Counted from the stretch's first letter, positions 17,121 to 24,753 are shown. The stretch: DNA of 64,000 nt from Halospeciosus flavus (GCF_029814175.1 NZ_CP122312.1:2976001-3040000); one strand, 5' to 3'. A program made the numbers and translations. Notes: generated by a model from the letters alone, not told the origin.

Positions 17121-17203
17121 GGCGTGCTGTAACGGCAGCCACGGGCCGCGGATTCGGTGACGGCGACGCGCCGGCCCGTGGAGGGGAGCGTCGTCTGCAC
17201 GCC
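17121..17203 (+). ncRNA. candidate structured small RNA, family member A
   Basis: This intergenic element of 83 nt lies between divergent genes, 45 bp before the GNAT start. The terminal stem GGCGTGC (17121-17127) pairs perfectly with GCACGCC (17197-17203). A hairpin GCTGT-AACG-GCAGC follows (17126-17139, one G-U pair). A perfect 10-bp stem joins 17139-17148 with 17172-17181 and encloses a loop with the core TCGGTGACGGCGAC. The same plan recurs at 32703-32786 and in part at 11591-11691. Since it precedes a gene on the same strand it could act in cis, but the other two copies have no gene downstream on that strand. Transcription is not shown. Confidence 0.55.
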
Positions 17204-17911
17204 ACTACGTCGACAGTCACTTCTCCGCCCGCGTCGACCACACGGGCGATGAACGTTGGGACTCTCGGACCGACGGACGCCGACGCGGCGCTCCGGCTCT
17301 CGCGGCAGGCCGGGTGGGGGATGCGCCGCGCGGACTGGGAGCGGTTGCTGATCGCCGACGAGGTGACCGCCGTCGGGGGACGTGTCGACGGCGCGCTCGT
17401 CGCGACCACGACAGTCGCCGGCTACGGCGACGTCGGGTGGGTCGGCTGCGTCCTCGTCGACGAGACTTACCGGCGGCGGGGTCTCGGCTCCGACATCTTC
17501 GAGGCGGCCTGCGAGCGCGCCGACTCGCCGGTCCTCGGCCTTGACGCCAACCCGACGGGACAGCCGATCTACGAGCGTGCCGGCTTCCGGACGGTGACGA
17601 CAGTCGCCCAGTACGAGGGCCGGCCCGACGCGACGTCGGCCGACGGCGTCCGCGAGGCCAGTCCCGCCGACTACGACGCGGTCGCGGCGTTCGACCAGCG
17701 ACGCACCGGTCTCGACCGCGGGTGGCTCCTCCGCGCGTTCGCCGACGACCCGGAGACGACGCTGCCCGTCGCCGAATCGGACGGAATCGACGGGTACGCG
17801 CTCCTCCACCCCGACTCCCACGGGTGGAACCTCGGTCCGGTCGTCGCGGACGCACCCGAGTCGGCCGAGCGACTGGTCCGCCACGCCGCGACGGTGGTCG
17901 CGGACCCGCTC

Positions 17912-17916
17912 ACAGT
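17912..17916. repeat. target site duplication, left copy
   Basis: ACAGT directly precedes the left inverted repeat and recurs as ACAGT directly after the right one (19346-19350). Deleting one copy with the element restores the GNAT frame exactly. Confidence 0.9.
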
Positions 17917-17931
17917 CGGTAGTTCCCATCG
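17917..17931 (+). repeat. IS left terminal inverted repeat
   Basis: Fifteen bases are perfectly complementary to 19331-19345. Two further bases (GT before the left repeat, AC after the right) also match as inverted repeats, but they fall inside the ACAGT duplication. Confidence 0.9.
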
Positions 17932-18004
17932 TTCCTGATTGCTGACTCGGTTTCTGGAAGGAACTGAACGGGATCAGAGCGACCGATTCAATGAGTCGAA
18001 CAAA

Positions 18005-18036
18005 GACGGCGCTCTCACGCCAGTGAGAGCGCCGTC
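18005..18036. other. perfect 14-bp hairpin in the IS tail
   Basis: GACGGCGCTCTCAC (18005-18018) pairs with GTGAGAGCGCCGTC (18023-18036) around the 4-nt loop GCCA. It lies downstream of the transposase stop, between the gene and the left end, so it could stop transcription leaving the transposase gene or block read-through from the GNAT gene. No T-run follows on either strand. Confidence 0.85.
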
Positions 18037-18080
18037 AACCCAGACAAGAGGCGAAGCTGTCGCTCATGTACAGGGCTGCC

Positions 18081-18113
18081 GCTGGACGCGGGCAGCTTCA
18101 GCCCGCGTCCAGC
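18081..18113. other. 13-bp hairpin spanning the transposase stop codon
   Basis: GCTGGACGCGGGC (18081-18093) pairs with GCCCGCGTCCAGC (18101-18113). The 7-nt loop (18094-18100) contains the transposase TGA (complement of 18098-18100). The stem therefore includes the last four codons and would form in the mRNA. Confidence 0.85.
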
Positions 18114-19279
18114 TCGCTGTAGGTCGGCGGGATTCCGACACCGTTGGTTGGTGCTTCCCACTTCCGGCTCAAGGTGTCGTCAAGAGCGTGATCAACCCAC
18201 TCCCGGAACACCTCGAAGCGGAACCAGACGGGTAGTGCTCGCCCGCCGCGTCGCGGCGTGGCGAGCACGCCCCATCGGACAATCACCCAGAGGTTCCGCA
18301 GCAGGAAGCTCACAAGGATGAACAACAACCGAACGGCTGGATCGGTTGTACTTGTCCGCGCACGCGCTTCACGCATCGTCCGGAAGGCTGTCTCGATGGC
18401 TGAGCGTTTCTGGTAGAGAGCTTCAACTTCCTTCGGCGTGCGATCGGTCAGATCGCACGCCACGTAGGCCCGCACGAGCAACCCGTGTTTGCCTCGGTTG
18501 CCTTGTTGGTAGGAGACACACACTGCGAGCGGGAAGCGCAGTTCCCGCTCGCTTCCCTCGTACATCACGTACTCCGTCCAGTAGGAGACCGTCGTGTCCA
18601 GTTTCTCGGCCACCTGCTTCCCACGGCGGACGATCGGAAGAGCGACTGGTGCCACGGCATCCAGTCGCTCGATTGATGCACCGTTGTAGAAGCCGCGGTC
18701 GGCGAGAAGTCCAGCCACGGTGAACGGGAGGGCCGCGACGTGGTCGAGCAGTCGCTCGACCGCGTCGCTTTTCGACTCATCACCACGAACGGGCGTGACG
18801 GCAACGACGAGTGGTTTCGCCCGGCAGAGGACGAATCCAGCGAGGTAGCGATGGCACTTGCTGGTGCCATCGCGGGGTTTCGTGTGACAGAGTTCGCTAG
18901 CGTCAGCGTGTGGGCAACCGTGGTAGTGGATATCGACGAAGTCGAGGCAGATGATCCTCGGACCGGGGCCGAGGATCATCGCCGCCTGTTGAGCGAAGAT
19001 GTCGTTGACGGCGGCTTCGAGGTCGTCTGCTGGAACGGTGTGCAGTTGTTTGAGGGTGTAATCGTCGGAGTAGCTTCCACGAGTGGTATCTGTGACGGCT
19101 TTGATGGACTTCTGATCGACAGCAGCTTGCAGCAGCGTTTGACGGATGATCCCGGAGTCGAAGCCGCAGCCTTCGACTCCGGGGATTGGAATCGCTGCGA
19201 GTAGATTAAGCGCTAAGGTTTCAAGGTCAGAGGCCGTAAGAACAGTGTCTGGGTGGTAGAGAAATTCCACAACACCCAT
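18098..19279 (-). CDS. ISH3-family DDE transposase
   Basis: This transposase of 393 residues cuts and joins the ends of the element. The likely catalytic acids are Asp in CLDFVDIHYHG, Asp in LLADRGFYNG and Glu in KRSAIETAFR. The block LLFILVSFLLRNLWVIVRW followed by TPRRGGRALP is typical of ISH3/ISH27/ISH51-type proteins. The ATG at 19279 gives a full-length product. The frame is intact. The coding sequence holds many perfect hairpins of 8-13 bp with loops of 4-11 nt, which must constrain codon choice and could limit translation. Confidence 0.92.
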   Translation of the reverse strand: MGVVEFLYHPDTVLTASDLETLALNLLAAIPIPGVEGCGFDSGIIRQTLLQAAVDQKSIKAVTDTTRGSYSDDYTLKQLHTVPADDLEAAVNDIFAQQAAMILGPGPRIICLDFVDIHYHGCPHADASELCHTKPRDGTSKCHRYLAGFVLCRAKPLVVAVTPVRGDESKSDAVERLLDHVAALPFTVAGLLADRGFYNGASIERLDAVAPVALPIVRRGKQVAEKLDTTVSYWTEYVMYEGSERELRFPLAVCVSYQQGNRGKHGLLVRAYVACDLTDRTPKEVEALYQKRSAIETAFRTMREARARTSTTDPAVRLLFILVSFLLRNLWVIVRWGVLATPRRGGRALPVWFRFEVFREWVDHALDDTLSRKWEAPTNGVGIPPTYSELDAG

Positions 19280-19330
19280 CCAGACGATTTCTGTGAACGT
19301 AACCTCGTCAGTTGTAACTATCCGCTGACT

Positions 19331-19345
19331 CGATGGGAACTACCG
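19331..19345 (-). repeat. IS right terminal inverted repeat
   Basis: This is the exact complement of the left end (17917-17931). It lies 51 bp upstream of the transposase ATG, so transposase promoter elements must lie between here and 19279. Confidence 0.9.
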
Positions 19346-19350
19346 ACAGT
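19346..19350. repeat. target site duplication, right copy
   Basis: This ACAGT is identical to 17912-17916. The GNAT reading frame resumes immediately after it (CGT GTT CCC). Confidence 0.9.
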
Positions 19351-19500
19351 ACGTGTTCCCGACGCACCGACGGCTGAGTCCGTCGACTGGACGGCGCTGG
19401 GGTTCGAGCGCCAGCGCGCCCTCGCGCGGATGGTCCGGCCACCCCGCGGGCCGCCGCTCGCCGGCGGTGCGGTCCGGGCGATTCTGGCCTACGCGTTCGG

Positions 19501-20307
19501 CTAGCCGAGCACGACGTCGAGGTAGAGCATCACGACGACGCCGACCATCGTCCCGAGCGTCGCGACCCGCTCGTGGCCGCGCGAGTGCGTCTCGGGGACG
19601 ATCTCGTCGGAGATGACGAACAGCATCGCGCCGGCGGCGAACCCCATCGCGTAGGGGAGGAGGAAACCGGCCTGTGTGACGGCGTAGGCGCCGAGGATGC
19701 AGACCGGGAGTTCGACCAGTCCCGAGCGAATGCCCGTGAGTGCGGCGTAGGAGAACCGGTCGAACCCGGCGTTGACGGCGGCGACGGAGACGGCCAGTCC
19801 TTCCGGGATGTTCTGGATGCCGATGGCGAGCATCAACGCGAGCGCGTCGCCGAGGTTCCCCGACCCGAAGCCGACGCCGACCGCCAGCCCCTCGGGGATG
19901 TTGTGGAGCGTGATGGCGACGATGAAGAGGACGACCGAGCCGAACCGGGCGCTCTCGACGGCCTGGTCGGCGCGCTTCCGACCGGTGATGAGGACGTGGA
20001 CGTGTGGGACCCACGCGTCCGCCCGGTCGAGGACGACGACGCCCAGGAGGATACCGACGATGACGGGGACGATCCCGCCGTGCGGTTCGACCTCGACACC
20101 GGGGATGATGAGGCTCGTGAACGCCGCCGAGAGCATGACGCCCGCGGCGAATCCGAGCAGCGCGTCGAGCGTCCGTTCGCTCGGTTCCCGGAGGACGAAG
20201 ACGAGCGATGCGCCGACGAGGTTCGCCAGCGCGATGACGAGTCCCCCGACGACGGCCTGCATCACCGGGTTCTCACCGGCGACCCGAACGAAGAAATCTG
20301 CGAACAT
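19501..20307 (-). CDS. ZIP family divalent metal transporter
   Basis: This integral membrane protein of 268 residues has about eight helices and imports zinc or related divalent cations. The two metal-site helices carry the signature twice: TLHNIPEGLAVGVG near 131-144 and IQNIPEGLAVSV near 162-173. A later DEIVPETHSRGHE segment matches the GufA-type subgroup. The His-rich loop between helices 3 and 4 is short, with only HVHVLITGRKR. A TATA-like GGTTTTAAC lies near 20335-20343. Between it and the ATG is a CCCCGC/GCGGGG dyad that could be an operator or leader hairpin. The gene converges on the interrupted GNAT gene with a 4-bp overlap. Confidence 0.9.
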   Translation of the reverse strand: MFADFFVRVAGENPVMQAVVGGLVIALANLVGASLVFVLREPSERTLDALLGFAAGVMLSAAFTSLIIPGVEVEPHGGIVPVIVGILLGVVVLDRADAWVPHVHVLITGRKRADQAVESARFGSVVLFIVAITLHNIPEGLAVGVGFGSGNLGDALALMLAIGIQNIPEGLAVSVAAVNAGFDRFSYAALTGIRSGLVELPVCILGAYAVTQAGFLLPYAMGFAAGAMLFVISDEIVPETHSRGHERVATLGTMVGVVVMLYLDVVLG

Positions 20308-20397
20308 CGGTTACCCCCGCTTCGGACGGCGGGGTTGTTAAAACCAGCCCGCCGGCTCTCTGTGGGACTCCATCACACGCTGCTGCCGACGCTCCGA

Positions 20398-20422
20398 CGA
20401 ATTAGCCACAATCTATAATTCG
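20398..20422. promoter_or_regulatory. AT-rich dyad, possible operator
   Basis: CGAATTA (20398-20404) and TAATTCG (20416-20422) form a 7-bp inverted repeat around CTATAA, in a 201-bp gap between the ZIP and small-membrane-protein genes. AT-rich dyads are rare in this GC-rich background, which suggests a regulator site or a promoter. Which gene it serves is unclear. Confidence 0.4.
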
Positions 20423-20508
20423 GGAAACGGACGTGTTACGCGTGCTAGCGGCCACCTATGGCGTTTCGAGCCAGTCGAGTTTTACGTCTCCCCGCCCGAC
20501 CGTCGAAT

Positions 20509-20712
20509 ATGCACCAGTGGTTGAGTGCGTTCCTCGGAACCATCCTCATCCGCGTCATCACGGGCGGTGCCGTCCTCACGGGGATGAAACTCGCGTGGGA
20601 GGGGCTCTACCTCTTCGCAGCGGTCGTTCTCGTCCCTCTCCTCGTCTTCCTGGTGTGGCAGGCCTGGGAGGCGTTCCAGACCGACCACCTCGTCACCGCC
20701 GAGGACCTGTAG
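20509..20712 (+). CDS. small membrane protein, function unknown
   Basis: This protein of 67 residues starts MHQWLSAFLGTILIRVITGGAV and has two hydrophobic segments (about 5-22 and 30-50), followed by a short acidic C-terminal part. GTTTTAC at 20479-20485 lies 27 nt before the ATG and supports this start over the in-frame ATG at 20458, which would add an Arg-rich stretch. It lies 49 bp before the PanE-like gene on the same strand. I do not recognise a family. Confidence 0.68.
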   Translation: MHQWLSAFLGTILIRVITGGAVLTGMKLAWEGLYLFAAVVLVPLLVFLVWQAWEAFQTDHLVTAEDL

Positions 20713-20761
20713 TACCGTCGTCGAGCAACCCTTTTTCACCTCCCCCGTCCATTCGGCGGGT

Positions 20762-21709
20762 ATGAAGTTCGCAATCTACGGTGCCGGCGGCGTCGGCGCC
20801 TACCTCGGCGCCCGACTCGCCGACGCCGACCACGACGTCCACCTCGTCGCCCGCGGCGAGCACCTCGACGCGCTCCGCGAGGAGGGGCTGACCGTCGAGA
20901 GCGTCCACGGCGACACCCACGTCGACGTCCCGGCGACCGACGACCCGGCCGACATCGGTGTCTGTGACTTCGTCCTCGTCTGCGTGAAGTCCTACGACAC
21001 CGCCGACGTCGCCCGGAAACTCGACCCGCTACTCGACGCGGACACCGGCGTCGTCTCCTTCCAGAACGGCGTCGACAACGAGCGGTGGCTCGCCGAAGAG
21101 GTCGGCGAGGAGCACGTGCTGGGTGGCGTCGCCTACATCTTCTCGACCATCGCCGAACCCGGCGTCGTCGAGCACACCGGCGGCCCGGCCCGCTTCGTCT
21201 TCGGCGAGTGGTCTCGCGAGGGCGTCCCCGGCCGGAGTGCGCGCGCCGAGCGCCTCCACGACGCGCTCTCGGCCTGCGAGGGCGTCGAGTCGGTGCTCGC
21301 CGACGACGTCCGCGAGGAACTCTGGCGGAAGTTCGTCCTCATCTGTGCGCAGGCCGGGACGAGCGCGGCCGGCCGACTCACGGTCGAGCAGATACGGTCC
21401 ACCGAGGAGACGTGGTCGTTCTACGCCGACCTGATGCGCGAGGTCGTCGCCGTCGCGGCCGCCGAGGGGGTCGACCTCCCCGACGACACGGTCGACGAGT
21501 GGCTCGACTTCGTCGGCGACCTCGAAGCCGACGCCACCTCCTCGCTGCACTACGACCTGACCCACGGCAAGCGCATGGAGTTGGAGGCGCTCAACGGGTC
21601 GGTCGTCCGCCACGCCGACGAGGTGGGCGTGGACGCACCGTTGAACCGGGCCGTCTACGCCCTCCTGAAGCCGCACGCCGACGAGCGCGGGCGGGAGCGG
21701 GCGGACTGA
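20762..21709 (+). CDS. panE: ketopantoate reductase family protein
   Basis: This NAD(P)H-dependent reductase of 315 residues belongs to the ApbA/PanE family, which reduces 2-dehydropantoate to pantoate for coenzyme A synthesis. The Rossmann motif GAGGVGAYLGARLA starts at residue 7. The strand LVCVKSYDT carries a conserved Lys near 77. The C-terminal helical domain has ELWRKFVLICAQAGTSAAGRLT with the expected Lys-x-x-x-Asn/Cys region, and SSLHYDLTHGKRMELEALNGSVV is the usual late motif. The window has no other pantothenate genes. Haloarchaea often carry several PanE-like paralogues, so the gene symbol describes the family more securely than the exact substrate. Confidence 0.82.
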   Translation: MKFAIYGAGGVGAYLGARLADADHDVHLVARGEHLDALREEGLTVESVHGDTHVDVPATDDPADIGVCDFVLVCVKSYDTADVARKLDPLLDADTGVVSFQNGVDNERWLAEEVGEEHVLGGVAYIFSTIAEPGVVEHTGGPARFVFGEWSREGVPGRSARAERLHDALSACEGVESVLADDVREELWRKFVLICAQAGTSAAGRLTVEQIRSTEETWSFYADLMREVVAVAAAEGVDLPDDTVDEWLDFVGDLEADATSSLHYDLTHGKRMELEALNGSVVRHADEVGVDAPLNRAVYALLKPHADERGRERAD

Positions 21710-21773
21710 GGGGGTCCCGGCAACGGCGCCGACCAGCGCCACAATTAACACCTCTGGGCACGAAGAGACGTCC

Positions 21774-22139
21774 ATGAGCACCACCGCCGAGAACGGGGAC
21801 GGCGGCCCCACCATCACGGTCACTGAGGACGCTGCGGAACAGGCGCTCTCCCTCCTGGAGAGCGAGGACCTCGACACCGACATCGCGGGCCTCCGCCTGT
21901 TCGTCCAGCAGGGGGGCTGTGCCGGCCTCTCCTACGGGATGCGCTTCGACGACGAACCGGAGGAGGACGACACGGTCTTCGAACACCACGGACTCCGCGT
22001 GTTCGTCGACCCCGCGAGTATGCGCTACATCGAGGGGAGCGAACTCGACTACGAGTCCGGTCTCCAGGCCGAGGGGTTCCACGTCGAGAACCCGAACGTC
22101 GAGGCCGAGTGTGGCTGTGGCGAGTCCTTCCGCACGTAA
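21774..22139 (+). CDS. HesB/IscA family iron-sulfur assembly protein
   Basis: This A-type carrier of 121 residues should bind or deliver iron-sulfur clusters. The three family cysteines are present: one in QQGGCAGLSYGM near 49 and two in EAECGCGESF near 113-115. The domain starts ITVTEDAAEQALSLL after a disordered 14-residue leader. The ATG lies 64 bp after the PanE stop; CAATTAACA near 21741-21749 is a probable TATA region. It converges on the dodecin gene, and a terminator-like hairpin with a T-run serves the other strand. It could be an IscA or ErpA equivalent; sequence alone does not decide. Confidence 0.9.
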   Translation: MSTTAENGDGGPTITVTEDAAEQALSLLESEDLDTDIAGLRLFVQQGGCAGLSYGMRFDDEPEEDDTVFEHHGLRVFVDPASMRYIEGSELDYESGLQAEGFHVENPNVEAECGCGESFRT

Positions 22140-22160
22140 AAAATAGCGCCGCGACGCGGC
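22138..22160 (-). terminator. hairpin plus T-run after the dodecin gene
   Basis: On the minus strand, just after the dodecin stop, a GCCG...CGGC hairpin (within 22148-22160) is followed by GCTA and six T (complement of 22138-22143). The T-run overlaps the end of the convergent IscA-like gene. This fits archaeal U-rich termination. Confidence 0.6.
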
Positions 22161-22162
22161 CG

Positions 22163-22369
22163 TCAGTCTTCGCTCTCGAGACCGAACGCGACTTCGACTT
22201 CGACCTGGTACTCGCGGCCCTCGACGCTCGCGACCTCGACGCCCTGTTCTTGTACTTCGACCCACGAGACGTTGTCGAGGGTGTCTTCGGCTCGCTCGAT
22301 GGCGTCGTCGATAGCCGCCTCGAAACTCTCCGGACTCCGACCGATGAGGGTGATCTTCTTGTAAACCAT
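22163..22369 (-). CDS. dodecin, flavin-binding protein
   Basis: This protein of 68 residues should form a hollow dodecamer that stores or buffers riboflavin and lumichrome. It aligns in layout with the Halobacterium dodecin: [24 protein letters not shown], then [12 protein letters not shown] with Trp36 at the position that stacks on the flavin, then the strand [13 protein letters not shown]. The ATG at 22369 is used because the 14 upstream in-frame residues are not part of the family. AGTTAAAG at 22396-22403 is a TATA box about 30 nt upstream, inside the end of the neighbouring gene. Confidence 0.95.
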   Translation of the reverse strand: MVYKKITLIGRSPESFEAAIDDAIERAEDTLDNVSWVEVQEQGVEVASVEGREYQVEVEVAFGLESED

Positions 22370-22395
22370 GTCGCGTGGTACGGCGTTCGGCTGAC

Positions 22396-22403
22396 AGTTA
22401 AAG
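22396..22403 (-). promoter_or_regulatory. TATA box of the dodecin gene
   Basis: CTTTAACT on the minus strand is centred about 31 nt before the dodecin ATG, giving a leaderless transcript. It overlaps the boundary of the upstream membrane-protein gene. Confidence 0.6.
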
Positions 22404-23069
22404 CTACTCACCGTCCGAGGCGTCGCGTCCGCCCGCGATACGCGAGCGAACGGCCTCGGCGACGTCCGTGAGGTAGGCGGTCCCCCAGACGGCGACGAGC
22501 ACGGCCCCGATGGTGTTGAACACGAGGTCGAGCATCGTGTCGTCGAGTCCGTACTGGGTGAGGACGGAGTCCGAACCGAGCGCTCGTGCGATCTCGCTGA
22601 CCGCGAACTCGACGACTTCCCAGAAGACGCCGAACGCGAGGACGACGAGGACGAGGAAGACGAACATGAACGTCGGTGGGAGGTCGACGTGTTCCGTGTG
22701 TTCGTCGACGGCGCGGGCGAACGTGTAGCCGGCGGCGGCCACGAGCGACGAGGAGAGCGCGTGGGTCAGGTGGTCCCAGTAACCCAGCAGGCCGGTCTCG
22801 GCGCCGTACGGGCCGAGCGTCCCGACCGCGTGGAGGAAGACGGCGGTCGTGAGCCAGAGGACGAGGCCCGAGTCCATCGGGAGGTCGTAGTCGCGTTCGA
22901 GGATGGCCGGGAGGTGCGTGAGCGCGAGGGCGAGACCCGCGTTGACGACGATGCCGAGGTTGCCCCGGTCGAGGCCGACGAAGAGGACGCCGACGAGACA
23001 GAACTGCATCAGCCGCGAGAGTTGGTACTGTCGGCGCTCGGAGACGCCGAGACGGTCGCGGAGCCTCAT
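22404..23069 (-). CDS. polytopic membrane protein, function unknown
   Basis: This protein of 221 residues has about six membrane helices. An Arg-rich start ([17 protein letters not shown]) is followed by helices at about 20-50, 60-85, 95-120, 135-165 and 180-205. Between helices lie [20 protein letters not shown] and [14 protein letters not shown], whose His and Glu residues recall the DUF2238-like group of predicted membrane proteins. The start overlaps the end of the upstream gene by 4 bp (ATGA), so the two are translationally coupled. Function is unknown. Confidence 0.78.
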   Translation of the reverse strand: MRLRDRLGVSERRQYQLSRLMQFCLVGVLFVGLDRGNLGIVVNAGLALALTHLPAILERDYDLPMDSGLVLWLTTAVFLHAVGTLGPYGAETGLLGYWDHLTHALSSSLVAAAGYTFARAVDEHTEHVDLPPTFMFVFLVLVVLAFGVFWEVVEFAVSEIARALGSDSVLTQYGLDDTMLDLVFNTIGAVLVAVWGTAYLTDVAEAVRSRIAGGRDASDGE

Positions 23070-23701
23070 TCGTGGACCCCCTCCGGGAGCCGGAGTTCGA
23101 TGTCGCGGCGCCGCCGGAAGTACCAGACGAAGAGTACGCCCGCGAGGAGTCCCGCGACGGTCGCCGCGACGTAGTCCCACATCAGCGCGTTCAGCGCCGC
23201 GGCCTCCTCCGCGTCGGTGACCGGCGGTCGCGGGAGGACGAAGTGCGTCCCGAGGAAGTGATCGGAGAGCCACTGGACGAGCGACCACACGCCCGCGGCC
23301 GCCATCGTCGCGATGACCACGAACAGCACGGCGAACCAGTCGTTCATCCGGACGGGTGTGAACACGTCGAGTTCGACGGCGACGACCAGCGCCAGCGCCG
23401 CGACCGAGAGGTACGTCGCGAGGTCGGTCGCCAGCGGGAGCGTCGCGACGACGCGACCGAAGAGTGGCAACGCTGCGAGCAACAGCACCTCCCACGGGAG
23501 CATCACGCGCGGGCTTCGGTAGGCCCACGGCGGGACGACGGCCAGCGCCGCGACGACGACGGCGAAACCGGTCCAGAGGAGGTCCCCCTCGACGAGACTC
23601 CCGACGGCGACGAGGCCGACGAAGACGACGAGCGCCCACGACAGCACCGTGTTGGTGCGCTGGTTCTCGAGCAGTCGATCGAGGCGACCCGAATCCTTCA
23701 C
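23066..23701 (-). CDS. polytopic membrane protein, coupled to the next gene
   Basis: This protein of 211 residues has about six hydrophobic helices and a basic C-terminal end ([19 protein letters not shown]). The segment GVWSLVQWLSDHFLGTHF recalls the WEVVEF helix of the downstream protein, and the two may be distant relatives or partners. The 4-bp ATGA overlap with that gene shows they form one operon. No enzymatic motif is visible. Confidence 0.75.
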   Translation of the reverse strand: MKDSGRLDRLLENQRTNTVLSWALVVFVGLVAVGSLVEGDLLWTGFAVVVAALAVVPPWAYRSPRVMLPWEVLLLAALPLFGRVVATLPLATDLATYLSVAALALVVAVELDVFTPVRMNDWFAVLFVVIATMAAAGVWSLVQWLSDHFLGTHFVLPRPPVTDAEEAAALNALMWDYVAATVAGLLAGVLFVWYFRRRRDIELRLPEGVHE

Positions 23702-23753
23702 GCCGGAACGGACACGGGGGCGGACTAAAAGCGGTACGGGTGACGTCCGGCGG

Positions 23754-24689
23754 TCAGGTCAGCGCCAGGAGGTAGGCGACGGTGTAGCCCGCGCCGGCGA
23801 CCGTGATGGCGGTTAGCCCGGTCACCGCGACGGCGACGGGGTCCGGGAGGGAGCGGTCGAGCAGCGAGCGGGGGTGGAGACCGACCGACCCGACCGCGAG
23901 GACGCTGAAGACGAACTGGTAGGAGGTCTCCAGCGTCGGCGGTTGGATGACGAGCGCCGCGAGCGCGTAGGCCCCGCCGGCGGCCGCACGCGGTGCGAGG
24001 TGGCCGCGGAAGCGCCGGTCGGTCAGGGCGAGGAAGACCACCAGACCGGCCCAGATGGCCGCGAGTTCGAAGGCGAACGCCGCGAGGAGGTTGAGCGTCG
24101 GGTCGCCGAACGGGGCCGGTCGACCCGCGAGCAGCGTCACCTCGAAGGGGTAGAAGAACGCGGGCGGGTGCCCGGTCAGGAGGTCGCCGAACGGGTGCGA
24201 GACGAGGCCCACGAGCGCGGTCGCGCCGACCGCGCGCGACCCGAGGTCGAGTCGACGGGTAGCGAGCGCGACGACGCCGAGTCCCGCCAGGGCGAAGGCG
24301 ACCGTCACGAGGACGCCGAGCGGACCGCTCGCGACGAACGCGACCCCGACGAGGCCAGCGAGCAGGAGCGCGCCGAGTGCCCGGTGGAACCGCGACGTGG
24401 CGGCGACGAGGGCGAACCCGGCGGCCGCGGGACCCGCCAGGACCAGCGAGTGGGTGATCGAGCGGTGGACGGCGGTCGACGCCGACCAGAAGGCGTTGGC
24501 GGCGGCGAACGCGCTCGCCGAGTCGACGCGGAGGAAGCCCGCGAGGGCGTACACCATGTCCGCGTCGGGGACGAAGGCGAACAGGCCGGCGGCGACGCCG
24601 AGCGCCAGCGCCCGCTCGCGGGAGACGCCACACAGCGTGGCGACGAGCGCGACGAGCGCGAACGCGAGCGTCTCGTGTCCCAGGAACAT
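23754..24689 (-). CDS. membrane-bound metal-dependent hydrolase (YdjM/DUF457 family)
   Basis: This membrane protein of 311 residues has about nine helices. The likely metal ligands of the YdjM-like family are visible: His and Glu in FLGHETLAF, Asp in FVPDADMVYAL, His in VHRSITHSLVLAG, and His with Asp in LVSHPFGDLLTGHPPAFFYPF. The family is annotated as inner-membrane metal-dependent hydrolases and some members may act on phospholipids; the substrate is unknown. A TATA-like ATAAACT region lies near 24716-24721. It stands 52 bp from the two-gene membrane operon downstream and may be separate. Confidence 0.85.
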   Translation of the reverse strand: MFLGHETLAFALVALVATLCGVSRERALALGVAAGLFAFVPDADMVYALAGFLRVDSASAFAAANAFWSASTAVHRSITHSLVLAGPAAAGFALVAATSRFHRALGALLLAGLVGVAFVASGPLGVLVTVAFALAGLGVVALATRRLDLGSRAVGATALVGLVSHPFGDLLTGHPPAFFYPFEVTLLAGRPAPFGDPTLNLLAAFAFELAAIWAGLVVFLALTDRRFRGHLAPRAAAGGAYALAALVIQPPTLETSYQFVFSVLAVGSVGLHPRSLLDRSLPDPVAVAVTGLTAITVAGAGYTVAYLLALT

Positions 24690-24753
24690 CGAGTGTAGCT
24701 AGTCGTTCCCGAAACATAAACTCGCGGCTAGGTGTGTCACACTGTAACTCGCA

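Larger units (their letters stand above)
17917..19345. mobile_element. ISH3-family insertion sequence, 1,429 bp
   Basis: This complete element has perfect 15-bp terminal inverted repeats: CGGTAGTTCCCATCG at 17917-17931 and its complement at 19331-19345. It is flanked by 5-bp ACAGT duplications and carries one DDE transposase gene on the minus strand. Size, repeat length, short duplication and the transposase motifs fit the haloarchaeal ISH3 family. Exact repeats and an intact transposase suggest recent insertion and possible activity. Base composition is less GC-rich than the neighbours. It is unusually rich in short perfect hairpins. Confidence 0.92.
17249..19504 (+). pseudogene. GNAT-family N-acetyltransferase interrupted by an insertion sequence
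   Basis: Removing the insertion sequence and one copy of the duplicated ACAGT joins 17249-17916 to 19351-19504 in one open frame of 273 residues (junction ADPLTVRVPDAPTAES). The N-terminal half is a GNAT acetyltransferase domain: VDETYRRRGLGSDIFEAACERA carries the acetyl-CoA-binding loop RRRGLG, and PIYERAGFRTV is the usual last strand. The C-terminal half is a second, weaker acetyltransferase-like domain. As it stands the product would stop 13 bases-worth of codons into the element, losing about 50 residues. The 3' end overlaps the convergent ZIP gene stop by 4 bp. The substrate is unknown. Confidence 0.9.

Noticed and set aside
18005..18036. IS hairpins as integron attC-like sites
   Set aside because: There is no integrase, no core GTTRRRY sites and no gene cassettes; the hairpins lie within the transposase unit.
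17915..19347. 17-bp terminal inverted repeats for the IS
   Set aside because: The two outer bases also match as inverted repeats, but taking them into the element destroys the target duplication; 15-bp repeats with ACAGT duplications restore the host gene exactly.
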